Positions 1 through 9,726 of a stretch of 39,423 nucleotides of DNA are shown piece by piece. The notes under the pieces were generated by a model, which was given only the letters and a program-made list of their open reading frames with translations, had not been told where the DNA came from and did not search any database. The position numbers and the translations under genes were made by a program. The number at the start of each line of letters is the position of its first letter. Position 1 is the stretch's first letter. The DNA comes from Pyropia haitanensis. Taxonomy: Eukaryota > Rhodophyta > Bangiophyceae > Bangiales > Bangiaceae. The stretch spans positions 1 through 39,423 of the forward strand of contig SDUX01000013.1 of the NCBI GenBank assembly GCA_008729055.1, given 5' to 3'.

Positions 1-584
1 GGGCGGCCCATGTGGCCGACCCGTGCGCACCGCGGGCCTGCGTGTACGTCGCTGGCTGGTCTGCGGTGACCACATTTGGGCGCAAGTCCGCCACGAGGCG
101 GCGCTGTTGACGGCGGCGTCTCGGCGGAATAACTGTGCCTCGCGGGGTGGCGTGGCTTTCCGCGGCGACCCCTACAACCGTGGGGTCGACGCGGACGACG
201 GTGCACCTGTCCTGCCCCGCCCGCCCGAGGGTGACCCCGACGACCACGATGGGCCTCGAGGGCGTGCGGCTGATGGACGTGCTGACGCTGGCGATGGCCG
301 CGTTGGTGCTTCTGACGGCGTCGGCGGCCGAGACGGAGGTCTTCTTGGTGGCGGCTCTCGTCGTCGGCTACGAGCTGGAGCCGCGGTCGGGCCTGATCCC
401 GGCCCTCTCCGAGGCCATGGTGGCGTCCCTGTTTGTGGGCGACAAGCTGGTGCCGTGGGCGGGCCAGGGGGCAGTGCAGGTGTGGGACGCGACGATCAAC
501 CAGAACATCATTTTATGGCTGCCCATCTTTTGGTGGCAGACCGTGTCGGCGGTGCCGGCCGTCATGTGGCCGGTGGCTCTGTAG

Positions 585-1790
585 GGGGTCTCGGCGTTGA
601 TGCTGTTGGTGCCGCTCTACCCGTTGCCGCTGCAGGTGACCCTCTTGGTGCTGGCGGGCCACAAGTCGGCGCAGCTGGACCTGTTCCCGCCGGTCACGGG
701 GGGCTTCCAGGCGGTGCCGCCGCGCCCGACCAAGACGCTGCCACCGATGCAGGTCGTGGAGGCGGTGGTCTACGCGGTGGTGCTGTCGGTCACGGGCGTG
801 ACGGCGTGCAAGGTGGGGTCCGATCAGGCGGGCAGCGCGCTGTTGGCGCCGGCGGGGCAGAAGACGTGGCAGATGGCGTCGGCGGTGCTGGCCGTCCTCT
901 GGTTGGTGGCTCTGTAGGGGGTCTCGGCGTTGGTGCTGTCGGTGCCCCTCCACCCGTTGCCGCTGCAGGTGACCCTCTTGGTGCTGGCGGGCCACAAGTC
1001 GGCGCAGCTGGACCTGTTCCCGCCGGTCACGGGGGGCTTCCAGGCGGTGCCGCCGCGCCCGACCAAGACACTGCCACCGATGCAGGTCGTGGAGGCGGTG
1101 GTCTGCGCGGTGGTGCTGCCGATCACGGGCGTGACGGCGTGCAAGGTGGGGTCCGATCAGGTGGGCAGCGCGCTGTTGGCGCCGGCGGGGCAGAAGACGT
1201 GGCAGATGGCGTCGGCGGTGCTGGCCGTCCTCTGGTTGGTGGCTCTGTAGGGGGTCTCGGCGTTGGTGCTGTCGGTGCCCCGCCACCCGTTGCCGCTGCA
1301 GGTGACCCTCTTGGTGCTGGCGGGCCACAAGTCGGCGCAGCTGGACCTGTTCCCGCCGGTCACGGGGGGCTTCCAGGCGGTGCCGCCGCGCCCGACCAAG
1401 ACACTGCCACCGATGCAGGTCGTGGAGGCGGTGGTCTGCGCGGTGGTGCTGCCGGTCACGGGCGTGACGGCGTGCAAGGTGGGGTCCGATCAGGTGGGCA
1501 GCGCGCTGTTGGCGCCGGCGGGGCAGGAGACGTGGCAGACGGCGTCGGCGGTGCTGGCCGTCCTCTGGTTGGTGGCTCTGTAGGGGGTCTCGGCGTTGGT
1601 GCTGTCGGTGCCCCGCCACCCGTTGCCGCTGCAGGTGACCCTCTTGGTGCTGGCGGGCCACAAGTCGGCGCAGCTGGACCTGTTCCCGCCGGTCACGGGG
1701 GGCTTCCAGGCGGTGCCGCCGCGCCCGACCAAGACACTGCCACCGATGCAGGTCGTGGAGGCGGTGGCGTGCGTGGTGGTGCTGCCGGAC
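585..1790. repeat. 333-bp tandem repeat, about 3.6 near-identical copies
   Basis: Units begin near 585, 918, 1251 and 1584, and the last is cut off near 1790. The tail of a diverged unit precedes them (about 530-584). The copies differ at only a few bases each. Because 333 is a multiple of three, each reading frame repeats unchanged. One plus frame is open through all copies. A second plus frame has G/C at nearly every third codon position but carries a TAG at the end of every unit (582, 915, 1248, 1581). A minus frame has C-rich third positions and a Ser/Thr/Cys-rich translation, but a TGA once per unit. The coding strand therefore cannot be settled by eye. It may be a degenerate repeat protein or a satellite. 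A 69-bp imperfect duplication follows at about 1746-1861. Confidence 0.85.
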
Positions 1791-1996
1791 AAGAGCCGCA
1801 AGACGCAGCCGTTGATGCAGGTCGTTCAGGCGGTGGCGTGCGTGGCGGTGCTGCCGGACAAGGGCGTGGCTTTGTGGCTGGCGCTGCTGCCGGTCTCGGG
1901 CGTGGCGGTGGCGCAGGTGCCGCCGTTGGGCCTGAGCGGGGAGATCGTGACGCCCTGGAGGGTGGTGTCGGCGGGCGTGGGGGTCTCCCCGACGGG

Positions 1997-2506
1997 ATGC
2001 GCATCATCTGGAACCGACAGCACGTGCAACGGTACGTCGTGTTCTCGCGCCCATGTGGCGTTGTGGTGTATTCCGAGTTCCTCGCAGGTGGGGAGGGGCC
2101 GGCGTCCGTTCTCGCGGCGACGGCGCGTGCAGTCCGTCTTTTACGGCATCCACCCTCCGTCATTGCATACGACATGGCATGCCAGGTTTATGTTCACCTG
2201 CGCCGTGACCGCGTAGACCCAGCTGACGCACAGACAGTGCGGCGGTGCACCTTTGTGGTGCCTCGCTTCCACGAGCGTACACATCTGCGTTGCCCCCCTG
2301 TCTGTGTAACGGCGTGTCGTGTGTGGAACTATCCAGTGCTGACGGAGAGGGACGGGCGGACGTCCATTTTCAACACGTCCAGGGCGGAGCAGCACTTTCG
2401 TTTTTTGCGTGGATGGGAGACGGTTGTATACACCATGCATTGTGAGAAGGCGTCTTTTCTTCTGGCGTGTGTTGAGCAGGAGCTCAACTTCCGTCTTCTT
2501 GCGTGA
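1997..2506 (+). mobile_element. KDZ-like transposase, C-terminal fragment
   Basis: The frame from the ATG at 1997 to the TGA at 2504-2506 encodes about 169 residues that resemble the C-terminal part of KDZ (Kyakuja-Dileera-Zisupton) type transposases. Visible motifs in order are a YDMAC box, a basic stretch, VPRFHERTHLRC (the FH...H..C motif), then NTSRAEQHFRFL (the N(S/T)...EQ motif) and a hydrophobic C-terminus. The upstream catalytic half is absent, so this is a remnant or a captured domain. The frame continues upstream without a stop into the 333-bp repeat, giving one 827-codon frame. That is more likely chance openness than a real fusion. Base composition is less GC-rich than the repeat, consistent with a separate origin. 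Confidence 0.5.
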
Positions 2507-2933
2507 CTGTTTGCCATATTTCCATTCTCGACACGCACTCCATCTTGCATGGGACACCCGTTGGAGCTATCTTCTCGCTCGCAGACGCCAGAGGGACAGC
2601 TATCTTCTCGCTCGCAGAAGCGGAAAATCACTTTATACTTTAACTGGCGCCACAGGGGAGCGACAGCGACCTCCGTCCTGCAAGAAGTGCCGACTGCACC
2701 GACACCGAGTTACATGATGTCGTGTATAGAGAGGGTCAGCGACTTGAGTACAAAGCTGTGACAAACGCGTTTTCTGTTGATGCTACCTACCGTAAAGAGA
2801 AAGCGTCCCGGCTACCGTCGCAAAGAGAGTGTGCACACCCACAACGCCCACAGAGAGGAATGCACCACCAGTGTCACTGCAGCGTAAGACGCGGCTATCC
2901 CGCCGTCGACCAACCAACACGCGGGTTGTGGCA
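2507..2933. other. Intergenic, no gene seen
   Basis: No convincing coding frame is present. The only structure noted is a 21-bp perfect direct repeat at 2565-2585 and 2598-2618 (33 bp apart), containing TCTTCTCGCTCGCAG. Confidence 0.5.
2565..2618. repeat. 21-bp direct repeat, two copies 33 bp apart
   Basis: Copies at 2565-2585 and 2598-2618 are identical. They lie just after the transposase fragment. Whether they mark a transposon edge is not known. Confidence 0.8.
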
Positions 2934-5698
2934 TCACTGCTCTTGTGCCTGGGCCGTGGCGCGCTCCGTGTTGATGGCCAGGAGCCGCTCCACATCGGTG
3001 GAGTGCTGCTCATAGTACCCCGTCACCAACTCCACCCAGCCAGCGCAATCCGTACTGCCGCGCCGCGTCGCCAGTAACTCGCGGTTGGCGCACATGTTGG
3101 CCAGAATACACAGGACCCACGCGTGACCCTCGGACAGCGAGGGCTGCATACCGACAAGGATGTCGTACGCGAACGGGCCCGGCAATGTGGTACCGCGCCC
3201 CTTGCGCCAGTTCTGGATGTCAAGGCGCATGGTGTTGCGCTCCGGTGCGAGGTAGTTGTGCAGGTTGAGGCGCCGCTCGATGCGGTCGTACATGTTGTCC
3301 GTCTCCGCCGCGTGCTCGAGCGGCATGCCCGGCGTGTTGTGGACCGACCACTCGAACGCAACAAAGAGCGGGCGAAGCCAGGTGTCACACTGCAGCCGCC
3401 GAGGCCCCGGATGCGGCTTGAACGCCGTGGGCAGGATCATGCCGATGGCGAGGTAGTCCTCCCGCAGCTCGCCCCAGGAAGTCTGGATGGCGGGCTGCGG
3501 CTCGCCACCCTTCTCCTTCCCCGCCGCCTTCTGGGCCTTGGGGCCGAGCGGCGGCTTGGCGGCGTGGTTGGGCAGCTTGGCGCTGCCAGCATTCGGTCGC
3601 GCCGCCGCGGCATTCGGCACGAGGTAGAGCGCGGGCGTGCCCTTGGGATGGGCAAACAACGGCGGCTCTGCCTTGAGTGAGGGCGGCGTCGTGGGCAGGG
3701 CGGTGGCCAGCGAGGCGGACTTGGCCGCGAGCGGCTGCGTGTCCGGCACCGACATGGCGGATGGGACGATGGGCTCAGACTTGACGGCGGGTGCGGGCGT
3801 GGCCGCGGTGGACGACGTGGGCTTGCTCGCGGTTACCGGTACGGTGGACGTCACGGGCTGGGCGGCAGCCACGACCGTGGACGACGCGGGCAGCGCCAGG
3901 CGGCCAAGCGCCCCTGGATGGCGCTGGTGATCGGCGGCAGGGTGAGGGGCCGCAGCGCGCCCAGGACGGGGGGCCGCTGGATCTCCGCCGCAGCCAAAAA
4001 GTCGTCCACCGCGTCGTCCGAGAGCGCGTTCAGGCGTCGGCCGCCCCCGTGCAACACAGGCAGCGGGCGGAGAACGGGCGCTTCCTCCTTGCGCGCCTCG
4101 ATCTGCAGCTCGAGCGGGACGGGCCCGGGCGCTGACGACGCGCCCGTCTGCGACTGGAACACCGCCACTCTGCCCGTCACAGGGTCCACCTGCACTCCCG
4201 TGTTCTCATCGTCGCCCTCCTCGGATGACGTCAGCTCAAAGTCCAGGATGCTGCCGTCGCTCTCGTCGAGGGAGGCGTTGGAGTCCGTGCCGTCGACGAC
4301 GTCGATGCCCTCCACCTTGACTGGGACACCCTTGTTCCTTACCGCGGCCCGAGTCTCCTGCAAAAAGATGATGTCGTCGCTTGACGACGACTCGTTACCG
4401 CCGTCGGGTTGATCGTTAGCCATCGTGGTGGGGCGCACGGGGTTGATCTCCTCGGACGACGCAAACGGGGAGGGCGCCTTCTCGACGGTCCGCATGCGCT
4501 TGACCCGCGGCGTGACGAAAGGCCCAGGCGGCGGCCGGCGCACCCGGGCGCGCGGCGCAACGGGAGCCGACGCCGCGGCGTCCGTCGACACAAAGGCCTG
4601 CGTCTCGTTGAGCTGCGACTTCTTGCCAGCGTAAAGCAACGCCTTGGTGGTGGCCACTTCCAACAGGTACGGCGTCTCGGGAAGGCCGCTCTGCGCAATC
4701 GCCTTCTTAAACATGGGCGTGAAGCCGGCCTCGTTCACAAACAGCCCCCCGTCCAGTTCCACCAGACCCGGGGAGAAGTGCTGCACGCGCGCCAGGAAGC
4801 GCGCGGCGCCGTCAAACGTGTGCGGATGCACGTTGGTGGGCCGGTGCAGGTCCAAAAACTGCTTCCACTCCACCATCGTGCAGCAGTCGGCATTGGTAAG
4901 CCGCGAGCCGACCTCATCCTCCTTGTGCATCTGGTCTGCCCATCGCACGCTGCTGCCAGACTTGCGCGGCGTGCGGCCGTCGCTCCACAGAGAGCGAGCC
5001 GTGTCACCCGTCGTCTTGGAAGGCGTGACCGTCAGGCTGCTCAGCTTGCTCAGCGGCGACTTGTCCTCGCGCGCCTCCTGCAGCAGTGGGCCCGTCTTCT
5101 TGACCTTGGGCTGCGGCGTCAGCATATTCTCGTCATCGTCGTCCGCAACAATCACATTGTCTTGCGGCGGGTCCCCGTCACTGTCCTCCACAATGTCGGC
5201 ATGTTGCCCATCTTTGCCATCCCCCGGCAGCTTGGGGTCGAGGGGCGTGGGGGTCATGAAAAGAGGGGCGGCGGCCGCCACAACAGCCGCGGCCCCGACC
5301 GGCACATTGACAGGCGCCGCCGGGACGCCCCCCATCGCCGCGGAGCGCGTCACCATCTTGCGGTTGGACGCGTCCTCGTCCAGCGTCTGGCGCTCGTTGT
5401 CAAACGCCTTCTCCACCACCTTCATCACGACGGACCACGCCGTCACACCCATGCCCTTGCTGCCGTTCAGGGGGGTGACCAGCGCCTCCTCGTACATGGC
5501 GACCAGCTCGTCGCGGGTCACTTCCTTGGACGCGTGCTCATCCGCAAAGTCCGACAGCAGCTTCCGGCGTGGGGCCGTGCTGTAGGACTCGCGCAGCCCC
5601 GTCAGGGTGACGTCCTTCATGTCGACGAGGAAGCGCAGCGTCAAAACCACGGTAGGGGGACGCAGCGGCACCATGCCGTCGCCGGTGGTGTCGCTCAT
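2934..5698 (-). CDS. Unrecognised acidic, probably nuclear protein; one frame break
   Basis: From the ATG at 5698 (MSDTTGDGM) the frame runs about 615 codons to 3851. A second frame, ending in TGA at 2934-2936, then carries on the same style of protein. It includes a well-structured C-terminal segment with WGELREDYLAIGM, DTWLRPLFVAFEW and AWVLCILANM. The two frames overlap around 3850-3930, so I read one gene of about 920 residues split by a single indel or a short intron. The N-terminal 90 residues look folded (VVLTLRFLVDM ... AWSVVMKVVEKAF). The middle is disordered, with basic patches (RVKRMRTVEKAP) and two acidic/hydrophobic patches, DNVIVADDDDE and SSSDDIIFLQE, that look like SUMO-interaction motifs. 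Another ATG at 5812 would add 38 residues. I do not recognise the family; a chromatin or SUMO-linked role is inference. Its GC content is moderate and its codon use coherent, unlike the low-complexity neighbours. Confidence 0.6.
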
Positions 5699-6705
5699 GG
5701 CGCCGCGGCGGTGTGGGTGGCGGAGAGGTGCGGACAGGACGGTGACGGACGGGGTGGAGGACTGCACGGACGGACGCCGACGACGGCCGCCGCGCCGGTC
5801 TCCATCCGCCATTCCAGGGTGATGTAGGAGCACGGGGGGAAGCGCAGCGAGATGCGGTGGGCACGTCGTCGACGTCGGGATCCATCCTCCGCGTACTCCT
5901 GGGCAGGGTGTAAAATAAAACGCCCAGAAACGCAAGGAAACGGGCGACAAAACGCCCAGGACGCCGCGATCAGCAGGGGGGGGCCTGGAACGGCCGTCGG
6001 GAGGGGGGCAGGGGGAGCGAGCGGCCATCCCTGTGACGACTAGCTTTGCACCGACCTCTCACCGTCCCCGCCTCTACCCGTCGGTCAGCGGACAGACAAC
6101 GCGCGACTGCGGATCGGCCGGTTCGATGCGCGGCACAGACCCGATTGGACCGCACCCCACAGAGCCCCATTGAGGGCATTTGCAAATTGAAAATCGGCCG
6201 AGAGATCATCCTCTCGGAAACGCCGCTGTGGACTCAGAAACGCGGTCGGATCAAACTGCACGCCCCCAGATGGTAAAAGAACGGGTATGATAGAAAGCAT
6301 GCTTCTATAGGGTGTGATGCGATGTTTTCCACCGTTTCTTGTCTCGATAGCGGTGACTGCGCCCATGCCGATTTGCAGGGCCAGTCAATTCCCCAATATT
6401 CAATGTGGGTACCAGCCACGATTGCAAGGACCCACGGTTTTCTCCCCGAGAGTTGGCATTCAGCGGAAGTGGCGACACACTCCGCCCGCCACTGCCGTCG
6501 CGCGCCCGTCTCGCCTTCCGCGCCCCTCTTCCCCCCCCGGGGCCCCGCGTTCCGCACCGCCGCGGCGGCGCGCCGTCGTCCCGATCGGGAACCGCCGCCG
6601 TGGCGCGCGGGGCCCACTCCCGCCCCTCCACCGCCCGTTCGTCCCCACATCTTCCCTTGACCCCAACCCCCCCACCGACCCCGTTTCCCACTTTCCCCTC
6701 CCACC
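5699..6705. promoter_or_regulatory. Divergent intergenic region, likely bidirectional promoter
   Basis: This region separates the minus gene starting at 5698 from the plus nucleoporin gene starting at 6706, so it must hold both promoters. An AT-richer island at about 5905-5960 contains AAAACGCCCAG twice (5917-5927 and 5949-5959), candidate factor-binding sites for the minus gene. A near-palindrome lies at 6290-6308: ATAGAA, A, GCATGC, TTCTAT. No clear TATA box was identified. No coding frame is supported here. Confidence 0.35.
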
Positions 6706-7740
6706 ATGGCTGGCATTGACCTCGCCGACGTCCTCACCCGCTCCCGTGCCATTGAGGCGCGGCGCGGCGGGCGCCCTCCCCCCCGTCGGCGGTGGTCTTG
6801 GCGGCGGCATTGGCAGCAGCACCGGCGGCGGCGGCGGCAGCGCCGTCGCCGCCGCCGCCCGCTCCCCCCTCCGCCCGTCGACGGCCGCCCCGCCCGCGGG
6901 CGGGTCGCTGGCGGCCGCAGCGGCGGCGGCCGGCGCGGCCGCCCCCTACGCGGCCGCCGGCCCGCTGCTGCTCGGCGGGGGCATCCCCCCCCTCCACCGC
7001 CCGCTGGCGGACCTCGCCCGCGCGTCCGTGCCACGGGGGGGCGCCGCCGGGCGCGCCGCCGCGGGCGGCGCCGCCGCCGCGCTGCTGGCCGAGTACGTGG
7101 CGGCGGTGGGAGAGGGCGGGGGGGCGGGTGGCGGCGCCCCCGCGGGGGGGGGGGGGGGTCTGGCCCAGCGCCGCCGCCGCCGTCAGCGGCGGCGAGGGGG
7201 GGGGGGGGGACGCGCTGAGTCTCGCCACGCTCGTTCTCAAGGACCACCTGCGGCCGCCGCCGGCGGCGGGCCGCGCCGGCGGCGGCGGCGGCGGCGGCGG
7301 GGGCGGCTGGGCGGCTCCGCCCGAGCGGCTCGCCAGCGAGGAGCTGGAGCGCCGCGTCGCGCACGCCCACGAGATGACGGTGCTGGCGGCGGTGGAGGAG
7401 GCGGTCGCCGGCGCCGCGGGCGCGTCCATGGCGGCGGTGCTGGCGGGGCTGGGCGCCGAGTGGGCGGCCACCCGGGGGGGGGCCCTGTCGCTCGCCGCGT
7501 CGGGCGCGGCGGCGGCGGCGGGGTGGGGGGGGAAGAGCCCGGGGGGCGCCGGTGGGGCGCCCTCGCCACCCCCGGGCGCCGTGGGGGGGGGGGGGGTGGG
7601 ACGCGGCGGGCTCCCCGGTCGCGCCCAGCCCGTTCCGCACCCCGCGGCGGCGGGTTGACGGCGGCGGGGGTGGCGGCGGGGGTGGCGCCGGCGGCGGCGG
7701 GCTGGATGGCGGTGGCGGTGGCGGTGGCGGCGGCGGTGGC

Positions 7741-7771
<31 letters not shown>

Positions 7772-8587
7772 CCGCCGCCGCCGTGGACGGCGACCGCGAC
7801 GGCGGGGTGGCGCTGGCCGCCGAGGCGGCCATCCGCCGCACCCTCCGCGGCGGCCGCCCGGCGGTTGCGCGGGAGCTGGCGGCGGCCGCCACCGACGCGG
7901 GCATGCGCAACGTCTTTGCCGCGCTGGCGGCGGTGGCCGGGGAGCGGGGCCCCGCCGGCGGCGCGGCCGACGCGGCGGCCGCGGCGGCCGCGGCCGCGGC
8001 GACGGCGGCGGCCGCGGCCGCAGCGGGGCCCGCCGCCGCGCGCGAGGCGCGGGTGGCGGCCGGCGCCCGCCGCTTCCTCACCGCCCAGTTCCTCGCGTTC
8101 AAGCTGCGGCGGGACATTGCGGCGGCGCCGGCGGCGGCGCGCCGCGGGGGCGCCCCGGGCGTCCGCGCCGACGTGTGCGCGTACGTGCGGCTGGTGGTGG
8201 GGGCGGCGGCGCCCGCCGCGGGCGGCAGCGGCGGCGGCGGCGGCGCCCCGCCGGCGCGGCCGCTGCCGCCGTCGCTGGCGGCAGGCCCGCTGGTCGACGA
8301 CGGCCTGCTGCTGTAGGCGGTCGTGTCTTACGCGCTCCTCGCGGGGGCGGTGGGGGTGGCGGCCGACGCGGTCGCCGCCGCGGTGGGCGGCGCCGGCCTC
8401 GGCTCGGCCGGCCCGGCGGCGGGGCGCCTGCTCGCCGCGCTGTGCGCGGCGGGCGGGCCCGGCGCGGCCGCCCTCGCCGCCATGGTCGACGACCATGCGG
8501 AGGTGGTGGCCCCGTCGGGCGACCCGTACATGCGCGCGGTGTGGGTAGTGGCGATGCGCGTGGACGTGGTCGGCGCCGCCGCCGGCG

Positions 8588-8622
<35 letters not shown>

Positions 8623-9159
8623 CCCGCCGTGGCGCTTCCCGACGAGGAGTACGCGCTGCTCTTCTACTCGGTGGAGGACTACCTGTGGATGCGCACCGCG
8701 TGCGTGCGAGTGGAGGGGGTGGACGCGCCCGTCGGCGCCGCCGCCGCCGCCGCCGCTGCCCCGCTGCTGCGCCTGGCCGACGTTGCCGCCGAGCTGACCG
8801 CCGCCGGCGTGGCGCACTTAGACCCGCGAGGCGACGCGCTCGCCGCGTACGCGCTTGTGCAGGTGCTTGTCGGCGCGCTGCCGCCGGCGGTGCGGCACCT
8901 GGCGGGCAGCGGCCGCGCGCGCGACGCGGTGCACCTGGCGGTGGTGGGGGCGCACCACGGGCTGGTGGACGCGTCGCCGGCGGGGGCAGAGCTCAGGGGG
9001 GGGGGCGGCGGCGGCGGCGGCGGCGGCGGCTACGCCGCCCTCATGGCCGCCTACGCGTCGACGGTGGCGTCGCCCACGTCGGCGGCGCTGTACCCGTGCA
9101 CGATCCCCAACGCGGCGGAGCAGACGGCGCGGCTGGCCGCCCTGCTGGCCGCCTCGTAA
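6706..9159 (+). CDS. NUP93: Nucleoporin Nup93/Nic96 family, N-terminal and central part, interrupted
   Basis: Nup93/Nic96 is a scaffold of the nuclear pore inner ring. The ATG at 6706 gives MAGIDLADVLTRSRAIEA, like the family N-terminus. The middle part reads LASEELERRVAHAHEMTVL. The strongest match is AVVSYALLAG ... DPYMRAVWVVAMRVDVV ... YSVEDYLWMR (8521-8694), then QVLVGALPPAVRHLA and DAVHLAVVGAHHGLV, which parallel human WALIYYCMRCG, DPYKRAVYCIIGRCDV and TEDYLWLKL. Large Ala/Gly insertions separate these cores. The frame changes near 6760, in the G15 run at 7144-7158 and in the G14 run at 7583-7596. An in-frame TAG at 8314-8316 replaces the conserved Trp of the WALIYY motif. The frame closes with TAA at 9157-9159, about 250 residues short of a normal Nup93. 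That TAA lies inside GTAAGT, a consensus 5' splice site. I cannot tell a truncated pseudogene from a spliced gene whose last exon I failed to find. Family call is strong; functionality is doubtful. Confidence 0.75.
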
Positions 9160-9161
9160 GT
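9156..9161 (+). other. Possible 5' splice site in the nucleoporin gene
   Basis: GTAAGT matches the spliceosomal donor consensus and overlaps the apparent stop codon of the Nup93 frame, which ends well before the family's C-terminus. No downstream exon with Nup93 features was found between here and 9726. Confidence 0.25.
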
Positions 9162-9205
9162 GGCGGCGGACACGCTGCTGACGCCGCCGGCGGGCGGCCG
9201 CGGGC

Positions 9206-9256
<51 letters not shown>

Positions 9257-9726
9257 TGCCGCGAGCGCGGCTGCGACGGCGCGCGCGCGGCGCCGCGCGG
9301 TGGCGGCGGCGGCAACGCCGTGCGGGTAGACCAGTCGGAGGGCCTGGCATCGGCGCTGTCGGGCGGGTGCCGGCGATCCCGACAGGGGCTCAACCCCGGC
9401 CGGGTGTCACCGGGCGCGGCAGCGGGTTAGGCGTCGGCGGCGGCCGGGCGGGTGCGGGGGGTGGTCATCCCATCCCACTCAAAAGGTATGAGAGCGCCAC
9501 ACCAACGTCAGCAAGTCGAACAGCAGCGCACAAGCTGGACAGAAGCGGGTACTCCCTTTTCAGCACACTCCACCCGCAGGAACATTGCAGCATCTTGATG
9601 CCTACAACAAAAGCCGAACGGTGACGACAGTATTGTCGCTCACAGCCGCGAAGACCAGGAGAAACGAATAAATGACCGAGGCCCACCCAAGCTAGACACG
9701 CCGGGCCACTCAGCGCGAAACATGCG
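9160..9726. other. Intergenic, GGC-rich then mixed sequence
   Basis: The first 100 bp continue the Nup93 frame as Gly-rich low complexity (GGC repeat at about 9207-9254). The rest is unique sequence of lower GC with no supported gene. It is the shared 3' region of the converging nucleoporin and small membrane-protein genes. Confidence 0.4.

Noticed and set aside
585..1583. TAG reassigned to Trp as a general code
   Set aside because: Most Trp codons in Nup93, CAP-D3, kelch-BTB and TAF1B are TGG, and TAG also closes genes normally, so a wholesale code change does not fit.
23..1996. Single 827-codon plus frame through the repeats as a real protein
   Set aside because: Its third positions are less biased than in the other frames, and the translation is monotonous Gly/Ala/Val. 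Openness follows from GC content and a repeat period divisible by three.
6234..8817. Long minus ORFs opposite Nup93
   Set aside because: Shadow frames of a plus gene with clear family motifs; no motif of their own.
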